64,000 nucleotides of DNA from Linnemannia schmuckeri (taxonomy: Eukaryota > Mortierellomycota > Mortierellomycetes > Mortierellales > Mortierellaceae). Made by a program: the position numbers and the translations under genes. Of this stretch, positions 11,656 through 22,612 are shown one piece after another (the stretch's first letter is position 1; the number at the start of each line of letters is the position of its first letter). The notes under the pieces were generated by a model. It was not told the DNA's origin and ran no database searches. It saw only the letters and a list, made by a program, of their open reading frames with translations. Location: assembly GCA_029449235.1 (NCBI GenBank), contig JANATG010000012.1, positions 1,550,001-1,614,000 on the forward strand, in the 5' to 3' direction.

Positions 11656-14618
11656 CGGGGGGTTTATTTTTCGGGGGTTTTTTTTCTATCCAGTGTGGGA
11701 GACTGGAGAAGAGGAGGGACCATGCTCCGACAACTTTTCTCTCTGCAATGGATACCATCCATCCAGTGTCAAAAAAGGGTGAAGGGAAGCAGAAACTTAA
11801 AATGAAATGAGCGGCTTTCAATTCTTTTTCTTTTGAATGGGAGAAATGAGAAAAGGGGAAAAGAAATGGAGGGAAATACAGGGAAAAAAGAAGAGTCGAA
11901 TGGACTTAAGAGAACGAACACAAGGAAAAAAGGCAAACAAACAGAAATAACCAAAAGCATAATGAAACAAACAAATAGTCCGGACGAGCAGTACAGTTCT
12001 GCCCGAACTCAAATAGGATGTCGTTCTTGCCTTGTTTCGACTGCCCCATTTTGATCCCTTTTCATTTGTCCTCGCCCACATCAGTAGACTTGAAGACCAA
12101 TAAAGAAAAGAAAGCAGTGGTCGGACCAGCCTGGGGAGTTGAGACATACAGAGCAGGAGGTAGAGAGATAAAATATGAGACGACACAGGAACAAGACCGA
12201 TTTTTACGCCATCAGAAACACAAAAAGGTCCGAGAAGAAAAGGAAAAGAACGTTACAACGGGATGGAGGAAGAGATAAAGAAAGTTAAGGAATGAGGTAC
12301 AGGTCCATGTAGATGGAGGTATGTACACTCTTCACGCTACGTACCTTTTATTATGAAAGCAGGCAGTAAGGACAAATGAACCTGCATTTTTGTGTTCAAG
12401 TGTATGTAGAAATGTCGATTAATGCATTGGTGCAACCAGTTGAGCTAACACAATCTTCAACAAACAAATCTGAAAAGTACCGCAGGTACATCAAACACGA
12501 CACCTCTCCTCCACCTTCCTACTTTCACAGCAGCAATAACGCCTGAGATGACACAATGGAGAAGGAAACAGATGAGATAGCGGTGAAAGGGGTATGATTA
12601 AAAGAGGAATGGAGATCGAACAAGGAGGGATCAGGAGAGAACTACTGATTAATGCTAGATTTGACATTTGTGCACAAGAGAAGCAAAAATTTGTTTCTTC
12701 CATGGTCAAGAAGGCTCAAAATCATCACAACACTACGAGCGATTCAGAGAAGGCACCAGTGCGGGGGTATGAGCAAGATTTGAAAAAGTCAAAGGACCGG
12801 GAGGTGAGTGGAGGAGAAATAAAAAGTGGAGGAGGGATGGAGGAAGAAGGCTTGTCTTGCCGTTGTCTTATTCCTTCGCCACCGCACATATTTCTCTTCC
12901 TTCTTCCTCCATGGCCTGATGCTAGCATGTGTTTAGCCATATTTTCATAGACTATCGAAAGTGTCTCCATTAAGTGCATGTCTACTGACTTTCCAGAGTG
13001 TGAAAAGGTCTATTGTGAGCATATGTGTAGCCCAGAACCGGAAGGAGAAGAAAAGAAAATGCGATCGGGGATGGATTCAGCCGTGCCTGTCTTGAAATTC
13101 GAGTTTTTATTTTTCTGTGATGAAAGAGAAATATGTGGAGGGTTGGATGGACAGGCTGGCTTCCTTCTTTATTCATGAACTTTTTGAGGAACGAAGGAAT
13201 TGCTGACTGGGTTGAATGGCAATTGCGGCTCAATTGATCCTTATTGCCGGTGGAATGGTTTCCTCCACCCGTGCCTGTAAAGTGATGTTTTCGCGACAAT
13301 GCAACCACATACCTCAAAGCAGTAGATTCTTTCATTTCTTGCGTATTGTTGTTCCTTCACAACAAATAAGTGTAAGGAATGTGTGCCAAAATACGGTGTC
13401 CTTATGTACTTGTCATCTTGTCCTCACCACAGGCTGTTTCGTCCGTGCTGGTGAACTTCTTGTGTATGTCATGCAGTATTTAATAGCGTACGGTACCCCC
13501 ATCTGATAATTTCTTGACGCATTCCGAGGTCTAGATGTTTCAGATAACTGGTGCTCTGATCATCAGGAGACATCGCAGTCTCGCCATCAGTCATATAAAT
13601 CCAGAAGCGAAGAGTATCGATCAGCTAACGTCCAGACTGTGATCGCCTGTTTTTGTTTTTCGCCCTGGTCTGTGCCACCAAACGCAAAGAGAAATTAAGA
13701 GATGGAAGGCTTACGATTGTGATGAGATTGACCAGGCCAATAACAACGAAGACAATAATAACATAGTGGGCGTAAAGGTCTATACATGCCACAGAGAAAC
13801 AGAAATGCTCTCACACCGTGCACGCCGTGGTCGACTTTCACTAATCTCCATCTCTTTTTCTCGTTGATTACTCTGCAATTCCATCATCCATTGCATTACA
13901 ACTCTTTCATTAGCACACCTCTACGACAACATACTCATTCCCCTTACTCATTCCCGACCGAGGCATCACCTCTTTCCAGCCTAACCTCCCCTGGTTGCAC
14001 TTTTTTTGTCCGAAAAAGAAGGATACAACCGCTTCGCTGGCTAGGTGGACACGCAGCATCACCACCAGTACCACTTACCCTCAAAGAGTACGACTTCTCA
14101 AGATCAAATTGCATCAAGAACCATGTGTAATCGTAGCCAGTGGTCATTAACTCACCATTGGTACGTCCAGCTTAGCTACCATTTCATACTACGCTCCTGC
14201 GAGGCAATACCACACGCCACCCCTCCTCGACTCGCACGAGTTCATAAAAGTCCGGCATCAAAACCCCGACAGGTACGCACGAGTTGTCTGGCGAAATATA
14301 CGTAAACAATTGCAACCCTGCGAACAGTCTCTAATTCTGGACTTCTTTTTATTAGACACGTCGTCCATAATCACAGTCCAGCGTAGCGAGTGTCTTCCTA
14401 CTGTCTTTAGAACATAGGTGTGTATTCACACTATCGTGACGAATTTTAAAAGAAAGGGGATACAGTTTCCTTCTCTCGCTGCGCTGCGAGGAAGAGAGTC
14501 TAGAGATAAAAATCTGTGTCGAAAAGAAGGCTTGATATGGCGCGGACAGAGTCAGAGAGATATATGAATCCTTTCTCACTCAAGTTTCATTTTTTTCAAA
14601 CACGCAGCTATAACAGCC
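11131..14618. other. Intergenic, 3.5 kb, no gene recognised
   Basis: No reading frame here resembles a protein. The first 600 bp upstream of the receptor are purine-rich on the + strand (pyrimidine-rich for the transcribed strand) and include a run of 35 T at 11621–11655. The segment 13,830–14,000, upstream of the NACHT–WD40 gene, has short matches (TCTGCAATTC, ACTCATTCC, GCATCAC) in the same order to 32,250–32,345 upstream of an NLR relic, hinting at a shared ancestral 5' flank. Confidence 0.6.
11621..11655. repeat. Homopolymer run, 35 T
   Basis: Thirty-five consecutive T, followed by a G-run/T-run mix to about 11690. A slippage-prone tract within the receptor's upstream region; length may be affected by sequencing. 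Confidence 0.9.
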
Positions 14619-17600
14619 ATGATGACTCCAAGTCATGAGAAATCGATCGAGAACTCACACTTGGCAGCAACCTCGGGAACTCAATCAGGACCAGCGCGCA
14701 TCAAGGGTTCACCTTTCTTTCGACTGGAGCAGGCCTCCAGGAAAGTTCTTTGCACCAATGTCAAGGCCAAGGATCGGACAGTATATAATGGACTCGCAGC
14801 TGTTCAACTCGGGACGGTCGGAGTGCTTGTATCTCATGAATATCAAAACGACGACAATATGGCGTTCGCCAAATCCAACAACAAATATCCGCACCTTTTG
14901 TTTCTGACCGACGCACAACTCTTGACTGCTCCATTCCCTACTGAGACCAGCAATGTCAACAATTCGTCAAATGCACCTCCAGTCATCCCAGAGCCTTCTT
15001 CTGCTCCGGGCACCACAGAATCCAAGCTAGAATCGTTACACTTGCCTCCCCCTACTGCTCAGCATTGGCTACATGTTTTCTCTCAAAACGTCGACGTACC
15101 TTCTCCCCTGGTCTCACTGCCTCCTGCAGGCGATCGTCTTGAGACCACCGCTCAGCTTGCTTACTGCAACCATTTGCTCCGCACTCATTTGTCATCATCT
15201 TTGGACTATACGGGAGCCACTACTTTGGACACTGCTCAGCAGGCATCAGTAGACGCGATCCTTGAGGACGATGAGGAGAAAACTCGTATTCGCTGGCTGG
15301 TCACTAGAGTCGTCGAGGAGTTTGCGGCGGACAGTCTCAAGACGTCGGACAAGGTCGCTGAGGTTCTTCTCCTCGGCTCTTCTCTCAATCAGGAGGTTTA
15401 CCATAAGCTGTTCAACTGCTTTCTCATAGAGTTTGAAGCAGCATGCCTGTTGGACATTGATTTACTTCAGGGGCTCGTTCAGATCGTCCAGTGCGCTCAG
15501 CCTGACTACCTTCTCACTGACGATCTTGTCCGTATCCTCGTTGTTCTTCGAACTCGCCTTCAAGATACTCATCAGCAATCGACAAAGCATCCCTACTATC
15601 TGATTTGGGCACTATCTCGCCTCTTGGATGTTATGGTCGAGGGCAAGGTCCAAGATCTGAATCGTGTCGTTGAGCATGAGCCACTATCCCTACTCTTAGA
15701 TCAGTTGTCTAATAGCTCGGATCCGTACCTCAAGCATCAAGCCGCTTACGCCTTGCAGGCGCTGCAACATATTCCGAACGATGAGACACGCCGGCAGTTC
15801 GTACTGCGACATGCAGGAAGCATCACCATGGGTCTTCTCGGGGTCGCGAGTGTGTGCAAGCTGGATTTCAGTGGATTGTCGGAAGGGGCTGGGGAGATGG
15901 TTAAAACGTTCGAGAATATCGTTGAGGTTGGTGCCAAAGTGGTTGACGGAATCCAAGCTTTGCGAGAGAGCGGCTACGATATTCCTGCAAATGTCGGAGG
16001 CAGCATCCTATCTGGTAGAAGAAGACTCTGGTACTCTGCTTTGCGCGAGGCTCAGGAACACATTCACAACGGTCGACTGACAGATTTCAACCGCCTGGTA
16101 TTTGAGGCTCCCTGCAGTCAAGACCTTGAGTTCCAATGGGGCGTCTGTCAGCTCCTTGGAGAAATTACCGTCGATTCGCAGTGGAAGGACGTCACTCGCC
16201 AACAAGCCGTCGACCTACTTGCTGTACTGTACAGGAACGAAGCCATCAGGATCTCCAACAATGAATTTTACACTTGGATCTTGCAGATTCTCCGCCAGAT
16301 TGTTGCGCTTTCCGACCTATCCATTTCACACTACGCCCAGTCGGTTCTTCAAGGCCTTGATATGGAGGGTGATGCCAGCAAGCAAGCCCTTTACCACAAT
16401 GTTATGGCTGGTCCTTTCTGTCCGTATCCAGTCATGGCTGGCCTGTCTGTTCCCCCGTCTTCGCTACTACTTGCTCGAGTGCTTGCTATCCCTGATGTCG
16501 AGTATGCTCTTCATAGTTTGAGACGCCAGCGCATGGATAATTATAACAGATCACTGTACATCGCGCTACAAGCCAAGCCAAGCCTCAAGTGCGACGACAC
16601 AACCTTGTTTCCGTTGATGGAGAAGGCGCTCGAGTTTATCAAGAGTCACCAGCAGGTGCTGCTATTGATGGGTGATTCAGGAGCCGGCAAGTCGACGTTC
16701 AGCCAGAAGCTGGAGTATACCCTTTGGACGAACTACAAGCCCTACGGACCCATTCCACTCTACATCAACCTTCCCACCATCGACAATCCAGCACAGGACC
16801 TCATCGGCAAGGAGTTGCGCTATCAAAACTTTTCAGAGGAGCAGATCCAGGAAATGAAGCTGCACCGGCAGTTCATTCTCATCTGCGACGGATATGATGA
16901 AAGCCAGCTCAGGACCAACATTCACACCTCCAACGGGTTCAATCAACCAGGACAGTGGAGAATCAAGATGGTTGTTAGCTGCCGCAGCCAATATTTGGGG
17001 TCGGACTATCGCTCTCGTTTCCAGCCCCGACCATCTGACCACTATGCTCGTTCCACACCTGACCTCATGGTGGAGGCTGTGATAGCGCCCTTTTCCAAGA
17101 TTCAAATCGAGCAGTATGTCGACCAATACGTCAAAGAGTTGTCGGCAAACAACATTGACCCTGACCGACCAGCGTGGACAAAGGAGGAGTACATGGAGAG
17201 GCTGACGAGGATTCCCAAACTTATGGAGCTGGTGTCGAACCCTTTCCTGCTGACACTCTCCCTGGAGGCATTGCCGGAGGTTGTTGAGTCCAGGAAGGAT
17301 TTCTCGGCTATCCAAATTACGCGCGTCCAATTGTACGATGGATTCGTTAACCGATGGCTCAAAGTTAACAAGTTACGATTGGAAAGTAGCAAATTGAACG
17401 AGAGTGAACGTTCTGCATTCGACATAATCCTCGACAGCGACTTTCTTTACCACGGTATCGAGTTCCAAAAAGATCTGGCAGCGGCCATCTTCAAGGAGCA
17501 GGAAGGACAGCCAGTGGTCAGCTACACCCACCTTCGCGACAACAAGACGTGGAAGTCCTCGTTTTTCAGCTCTGACGCCCACACCAAGCTTCTTCGAGAG

Positions 17601-20087
17601 TCCAGCACTGTGACGCGATCCGGAAACCACTTTCGGTTCATCCATAGGTCGCTTCTGGAGTACTTTTATTCACGGACAGTTTACGATCCTCTCGACTGCA
17701 ATCCCGACGCATCGCCTTCCAACCGCCCAGGAACTGCAGGTCCCAAGGCCATGTTGTCGCAGAGAAGCTTTGTCAGCGAGCCCTCGGTGCTGCAGTTCTT
17801 GGCCGAACGCACAGAGATGGATCCCCTGTTCAAGACACAGCTCCATGCAGCCATCGAGGACTCTAAGGCGGATAAGCAGGGGGGCCAGGCGGGGGCAAAT
17901 GCGATCTCCATCTTGATCAAAGCGGACACAAGATTCAATGGCGCCGACCTACGCGGCATCAGGATTCCCGGAGCCGATCTTCGCGGAGGTTCCTTCGATT
18001 CTGCAGACTTGGAGGGAGCAGACCTGAGTGGCGCCAACCTCAGCAAGGCATGGTTGAGACAGGCGAACCTCAATAGGACGTGGATGACAGGAGTGAAATT
18101 TGGAGAGCTCCCATATCTTAAGATGGAGAAGGAGGTCTTGGGCTGCGCGCTTTCTTCTGACGGAGAACTACTCGCTGTATCGATTAAGGAAACTGGGATC
18201 GGCATATACAGCACCGCAACATGGAAAAGGATCGCCAACCACCCAGGAGGAGACGTCATTGCAATTTCGCCAACAGCAAGAGAACTCGCCAAGAGTGATC
18301 CAGGCAACAAGAACGTGGAACTGGGTGACATTTCCACTGGTGAAGGCCGAATCACCTTGGTCGGCCATGTTGATGAAGTGACCAGTATCGCCTACTCACC
18401 AGATGGATTGCTGATTGCCACTGCAAGCAAAGACACCACTTTACGAATTTGGTCAACTTCTTCTGGCGACACCCTTCATACCTTGAGGGGTCATTCCGCC
18501 TCTGTCAATTGCGTCGTCTTCTCACCAACTGGATCCCAACTTGTGTCCTGCAGTGAGGACAGAACATTGCGAACTTGGAGCACTCTGACGGGCGAGTTGG
18601 TCACTGTCTTTGATAAACACAAACATGGCGTTGTCTCTGTGGCATATTCCACCAACGGTCGCCAGATCGCTTCCGGTGCTTCTAACGGAGGTATTGGGTT
18701 GTGGGATGCCAACACAGGCGAGAATACCCACGGGTTTGTCGGTCACGTAGACGCTGTCGAAAGCTTGGTCTATTCCCCGAATGGCCATCAGCTAGCCTCC
18801 TGCGGTCCCAGCGGGATTATTTGCCTTTGGGATCCTCAGAACGGTGAGCTGCTAAATACGCTCACTGGCCACCTACTCCGGGTCACTAGTGTTCTCTTCT
18901 TGCCAGCAGAGGACTGCATAGTGTCGGGCTCATGGGATTGGACCGTGCGACTATGGAAAGCGGGAGGAGGAGGAGGAGGAGGAGGAGGAGAGAGTTCACC
19001 GGGTGGACTTTCAGAGAGCGACACAGGCGGGTGGGTATGTGTTGCACTCTCACCGCCAGACGGGAAACGCATTGTGACAGGAAACACTGACGGCGCGATA
19101 TGTATCTGGGAGACTTTGTCGGGCAACCCAATCACCACTATGAAAAGTTCTACCGACTCCATTCAGGCGGTGGTATTCTCACCATGCGGTAATCGGGTCG
19201 CCTCTGTCTCTGGCTACGAAGTGCAGCTTTGGAGCGCTCAGACAGGAGAGTGTCTGCGGATTTTCAAGGGTCACGCAGGGTTCGGTTTGACTGTTGCCTT
19301 TTCGCCTAGCGGCCGCCAGATCGTTACAGCCGGCCAGGATTGGACTGTTCGAACTTGGGATGTTGAGACGGGAGAGCCTGGGGTTATTATGGAGGGTCAC
19401 ACCGACGATGTTATTGAAGTTGTCTACTCCCCAAGTGGCCACCAGGTTGCCTCCTGTGGCGACGATGGGACAGCTCGACTATGGAACGCCGAGACAGGAG
19501 AACTACTCTTCACCATGGAACATCCAGAGGGCGTCACGCAAGCGATCTACTCCAACGACGGACAGGACCTCGTATCGATCTCACCCAGTGACGGTTTCCT
19601 TCGGTGTTGGAATCCAAAAACCGGCCAGCCCATTGATCGGCAGGAGGAGATCTACTTGAACATCATCTGCTGCTGCTTCTCGCCGGACGGGAAACTCGTT
19701 GCTTCAGGAGATAGGGATGGGCTGTTCAGATTGTGGGATCGGTCGACGGGAGCGTTTGAGCGAGTGTTTCAATCGATGATCGGCCTTACTCTTGCGATCC
19801 AGTGGAAACAGGATTCCGAAGGCATACATTACCTAGCAACGATCGATCTGGGCTCGCTGAGGGTGTGGAAGCTGATTGAGAAGAAGGGTGTTTACTCGTT
19901 GCGGCTTTTGTGGAATTCTGGAAGGAAGGAGCTTTCTCTGGAAGACGTCAATCTCTGCGGCGAGGGCGAAGGAAGTGGTGTTGTTGGCTTGAGTCCGATC
20001 AATCTTGAGTTGATGAAGCAACGTGGAGCTATCACTGAGGTGAAGGACAAGGAGGAGACAGTCGATATTCTTGCACACGAGGAATGA
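14619..20087 (+). CDS. NLR-like protein: helical N-terminus, NACHT NTPase, pentapeptide repeats, WD40 repeats
   Basis: Single uninterrupted reading frame of 1,822 residues, starting at tandem ATGs 14619/14622. Residues 1 to about 230 match no family I recognise. About 230–640 look like HEAT/armadillo-type helices. The NACHT domain starts with the P-loop GDSGAGKST near residue 685, and Walker B is FILICDGYDE with D757 and D760. A winged-helix-like segment and FRFIHRSLLEYF follow. Residues about 1106–1160 are pentapeptide repeats (ADLRGIRIPGADLRGG..., ADLEGADLSGANL). From about 1165 to 1780 roughly thirteen WD40 repeats form one or two propellers, interrupted near 1449 by a run of nine Gly encoded by a GGA microsatellite. 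Proteins of this plan act in fungal non-self recognition or allorecognition as signal-transduction STAND ATPases (family knowledge). The lack of introns contrasts with its neighbours and may indicate recent retro- or segmental duplication. Two decayed relatives lie at 21.97 and 32.8 kb. Confidence 0.88.
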   Translation: MMTPSHEKSIENSHLAATSGTQSGPARIKGSPFFRLEQASRKVLCTNVKAKDRTVYNGLAAVQLGTVGVLVSHEYQNDDNMAFAKSNNKYPHLLFLTDAQLLTAPFPTETSNVNNSSNAPPVIPEPSSAPGTTESKLESLHLPPPTAQHWLHVFSQNVDVPSPLVSLPPAGDRLETTAQLAYCNHLLRTHLSSSLDYTGATTLDTAQQASVDAILEDDEEKTRIRWLVTRVVEEFAADSLKTSDKVAEVLLLGSSLNQEVYHKLFNCFLIEFEAACLLDIDLLQGLVQIVQCAQPDYLLTDDLVRILVVLRTRLQDTHQQSTKHPYYLIWALSRLLDVMVEGKVQDLNRVVEHEPLSLLLDQLSNSSDPYLKHQAAYALQALQHIPNDETRRQFVLRHAGSITMGLLGVASVCKLDFSGLSEGAGEMVKTFENIVEVGAKVVDGIQALRESGYDIPANVGGSILSGRRRLWYSALREAQEHIHNGRLTDFNRLVFEAPCSQDLEFQWGVCQLLGEITVDSQWKDVTRQQAVDLLAVLYRNEAIRISNNEFYTWILQILRQIVALSDLSISHYAQSVLQGLDMEGDASKQALYHNVMAGPFCPYPVMAGLSVPPSSLLLARVLAIPDVEYALHSLRRQRMDNYNRSLYIALQAKPSLKCDDTTLFPLMEKALEFIKSHQQVLLLMGDSGAGKSTFSQKLEYTLWTNYKPYGPIPLYINLPTIDNPAQDLIGKELRYQNFSEEQIQEMKLHRQFILICDGYDESQLRTNIHTSNGFNQPGQWRIKMVVSCRSQYLGSDYRSRFQPRPSDHYARSTPDLMVEAVIAPFSKIQIEQYVDQYVKELSANNIDPDRPAWTKEEYMERLTRIPKLMELVSNPFLLTLSLEALPEVVESRKDFSAIQITRVQLYDGFVNRWLKVNKLRLESSKLNESERSAFDIILDSDFLYHGIEFQKDLAAAIFKEQEGQPVVSYTHLRDNKTWKSSFFSSDAHTKLLRESSTVTRSGNHFRFIHRSLLEYFYSRTVYDPLDCNPDASPSNRPGTAGPKAMLSQRSFVSEPSVLQFLAERTEMDPLFKTQLHAAIEDSKADKQGGQAGANAISILIKADTRFNGADLRGIRIPGADLRGGSFDSADLEGADLSGANLSKAWLRQANLNRTWMTGVKFGELPYLKMEKEVLGCALSSDGELLAVSIKETGIGIYSTATWKRIANHPGGDVIAISPTARELAKSDPGNKNVELGDISTGEGRITLVGHVDEVTSIAYSPDGLLIATASKDTTLRIWSTSSGDTLHTLRGHSASVNCVVFSPTGSQLVSCSEDRTLRTWSTLTGELVTVFDKHKHGVVSVAYSTNGRQIASGASNGGIGLWDANTGENTHGFVGHVDAVESLVYSPNGHQLASCGPSGIICLWDPQNGELLNTLTGHLLRVTSVLFLPAEDCIVSGSWDWTVRLWKAGGGGGGGGGESSPGGLSESDTGGWVCVALSPPDGKRIVTGNTDGAICIWETLSGNPITTMKSSTDSIQAVVFSPCGNRVASVSGYEVQLWSAQTGECLRIFKGHAGFGLTVAFSPSGRQIVTAGQDWTVRTWDVETGEPGVIMEGHTDDVIEVVYSPSGHQVASCGDDGTARLWNAETGELLFTMEHPEGVTQAIYSNDGQDLVSISPSDGFLRCWNPKTGQPIDRQEEIYLNIICCCFSPDGKLVASGDRDGLFRLWDRSTGAFERVFQSMIGLTLAIQWKQDSEGIHYLATIDLGSLRVWKLIEKKGVYSLRLLWNSGRKELSLEDVNLCGEGEGSGVVGLSPINLELMKQRGAITEVKDKEETVDILAHEE
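18961..18990 (+). repeat. GGA microsatellite in the NLR coding region
   Basis: In-frame (GGA)n run encoding a poly-Gly loop between two WD40 blades. Copy-number changes stay in frame and would lengthen or shorten the loop. Confidence 0.85.
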
Positions 20088-20307
20088 AAACAGCAAGGCT
20101 TAAGTCATCTCTTAATTAGCCTTGCAACTGGTTTGTTTCTCGCGTTGAACGCCTTGCTTTCCGTCCTCTTTATGTGCTGTAAATGGCGTTCCTGCGCTGT
20201 GTGAAAAATGAAAATAAACCAGCTTTTTGTTACAAGTTAAGAAAGGTTCGATACGAGTTGAGACATGATTGATGCTAGGTGACAATGTGTTCTTGATGAG
20301 AAAGATA

Positions 20308-20600
20308 TGGTACTAAGCGAGCCGTACTTTCTACTAAATGAGCCGTGTTTTCTACTAAGTGACGATTGTCTACTAAGTAACGAGTGTTTTCTATTAGATG
20401 AGAAGCTCTTTCTACTAAGTAAGAAGTTGTTCCTACCAAATCAAAATGTATTTCTATTAGGTGATTCGCGATTTTTATTAAGTAACTCGCGATTTTTACT
20501 ACGTGAAAGACGACTTCTATTAAGTGATCTACAGTTTCTACTAGGTGAACAGGTCTTGATACTAAGTGGGCAGCTCAGATACCAAGTTAAGATAGGTATA
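20308..20600 (+). repeat. Degenerate 21-bp tandem repeat, about 14 units
   Basis: The consensus is roughly TTCTACTAAGTGA followed by 8 variable bases. Each unit keeps the core TACTAA/TATTAA plus GTGA/GTAA while the second half differs, and most units are exactly 21 bp. Because 21 is a multiple of three, a + strand frame from 20307 stays open for 99 codons as a heptad pattern (FLLSxxx). There is no independent sign that it is translated. It starts 220 bp after the NLR stop codon. Confidence 0.85.
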
Positions 20601-21153
20601 TACTAACGCGGTGGCTCTTGATGTTAATTTAGTAGCACTTTTCTTTAAATGAACTAGCGATGGGGATAAACAAAAGTATGCATTCTGAACAATTATCTAG
20701 CAGCAATGACGCAGCAATGACCAAGGATAATGTTTGACATATAAAGGTGGCATGCTAATGGAATCGTTTGGGTAAAAAGAAGAGAATGGTCGAGAAGTTG
20801 CGATTTGTGTGACCATTTTTGTCAAGTCCGAAAGTTCATAACTCCCTTTCATTAAACACAGTCTCCACACCTTGTTACGGTAGGACTGGGGGGTTTGGAC
20901 CACATGGCCATCAAGTTTGCGAAGCTGTAGGCTCTCCTTCTCTATAAGGAGGCTAAAACTCGATGGCGAAAAAAAACCAACTTGGACAAGGTGTCGTTCA
21001 TAATATTTTGGCAGTTTTGTTTAATTCAATGATGAGAGAGTGTCAGCTATATACATGGTGCGTCCATTTTAAAACCGATTGACCGAGGTGTATTCCTGTG
21101 TTACTCCGGTTATCGCTCCTGTTTTCGGTGCGAAGGAGGGAAGAGTGGGGCTT

Positions 21154-21327
21154 CTACTCGATGGTGTGGCGAACATGATGGCGAATCGTTGGATCGGTTC
21201 TGAGCTTGTGCATAGCGGTATATGCACCGTAAGTAAGACCACCAGACACGAGGGTAATAAGAGGTACAACGTCCTTGGGCGGCTTCATGCCTCGAGAGGC
21301 CTGTTGGAGGAGTCGAGCGGTATACAT
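21154..21327 (-). CDS. Small B12D/MLRQ-like mitochondrial protein
   Basis: A 57-residue protein starting at ATG 21327 (context AAACATG). It has the compact B12D/NDUFA4 layout: a basic leader (TARLLQQASRGMKPPKD), one hydrophobic span (VVPLITLVSGGLTYGAYTAM) and a short tail with the family-like HKLRTDPTIRHH (compare the NPDV-type motif after the membrane span). NDUFA4/MLRQ proteins are small inner-membrane subunits tied to respiratory complexes I/IV. The exact family member cannot be told at this length. No intron is needed. Alternative: a short fortuitous ORF, but composition and membrane topology argue against that. Confidence 0.6.
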   Translation of the reverse strand: MYTARLLQQASRGMKPPKDVVPLITLVSGGLTYGAYTAMHKLRTDPTIRHHVRHTIE

Positions 21328-21967
21328 GTTTAGACTGTTTGGATAGAAAGGAGTGTGTGGGTGAATGCTGTTAGCTATGGTAATAAAGGATGATGAGAAT
21401 TTGAAGAAAAGGAAGAAGAACAGGAAAGGTGGGTTGAGGGTGTTTGTAACAAGCAAAGAAAACTAATTGGATATGATTGACACAAAGTCACATCGGACGT
21501 CAATCAATCACAATCGTTGCATAGTTGTTGCTAAGAACCCGTGCGTCCCCCAAAATCTACTATGCAGGCCAGTCCAGCACAACGGTCGCTGAAAGGTTTG
21601 GTACACATGTATATGCTTCTCCTTATTCTGGTTTGCAAAGAAGAGGGATGCGCTGTACCCTTCTGGTGGGCTGAGACTGGAATCGCGGTTTCTTAACAAC
21701 ATTTCATTATGAGGACAGGTATCCGTACTGGTTCCCAAGATAGCTCCTCAGTAACGCGGAGAAAGAATAAGGGTTGGACCCGTCCGAATTTGGAAGGTAC
21801 GGCAAATCACGTGCTTGACTTGAGTAGATTGTACTTGAGGAGGCGAAAATTTTTACACGCAGTTAGTGCGAAACAAGGATTTTTTTTTGTAGTTTATCTC
21901 TCTCTGGGAGGTACGAGGTATGACGCACTTAATACCGTGTGAAGACGCGTTTGATTAAAATACCCTG
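21328..21967. other. Intergenic, nothing recognised
   Basis: Short frames only; no RNA gene or protein similarity seen. Ends where the WD40 relic begins. Confidence 0.5.
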
Positions 21968-22612
21968 GAGGAAGAGCTATTGCCGTTTTATCAGCCATCC
22001 ACGAGCTTGCCAAAGGTCGCCAGAGTAACATCGGTGTGGGGCTGGGTGATATTATTAGCAACAATGTCGGACTCTTCTTGGTCGGCCACGATGATGAGGT
22101 AGCATTGCTTACTCAACAGCTGGGTCCTTGATTGCCACCGCTAGCAAGGACACCACAGTGCGGATCTAGTACATCTCCGCTGGTGAGAGCCTCCATATTC
22201 TGCGCGATCATTTTGAGGCCGTCACTGATGTTGCCTTCTCACCAACAGGCTCCCAAATTGCATCCTACAGCAAGGATAAGATGTAGCGGACGTGGAACGC
22301 TCAGGCGGGAGAGTTGGCGACTGTATGGGCCACGGTGATGGTGTTGTCTCGGTGGGCTATTCCCTGATGGTTGTCGACTTGCCTCTTATACGAGTGGAGG
22401 ACTTACTCCGGATGCTCGTACCTTTTTACATTCGGCTACGATAATATGCATGTCTGGAGGCTTGTCGAGAACATGGGCACGTTTGATTTGCAGTTGCGTT
22501 AGGGTCTTGGGAGGAAGAAACTTTCGCTGGCAGGCACAAACCCGGTCGATTCTGTCGGATTGACGCCGGACGAATATATGTTGGTCATACAGCGTGGAAC
22601 ACACTATGTTAG
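21968..22612 (+). pseudogene. Decayed NACHT–WD40 relic (WD40 blades joined to C-terminus)
   Basis: The sequence tracks the NLR gene in two blocks. 21,968–22,390 corresponds to about 18,247–18,670 of the intact gene: LLVGHDDEV, ATASKDTTVRI, then a stop, ISAGESLHILRDH, VAFSPTGSQIASYSKDK, then a stop, RTWNAQAGELATV. 22,420–22,612 corresponds to about 19,850–20,040: GYDNMHVWRLVEN, then GRKKLSLAGTNPVDSVGLTPDEYMLVIQRGTH. About 1.15 kb present in the intact gene is missing between the blocks. In-frame stops (for example TAG after KDTTVRI and after SKDKM) and frame changes make it non-coding. It is therefore a truncated paralog of the 14,619–20,087 gene. Confidence 0.85.

Noticed and set aside
11440..11821. 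ORFs across the T35 run on either strand
   Set aside because: Produced by homopolymers (poly-Phe/poly-Lys); not credible proteins.
20308..20600. CRISPR-like array
   Set aside because: Eukaryotic context, no fixed repeat of 23–40 bp and no distinct spacers; adjacent 21-bp units with a drifting half are a minisatellite.
20307..20606. 99-codon heptad-repeat ORF
   Set aside because: Open only because the tandem unit is 21 bp; no promoter, no homology, so kept as a repeat.
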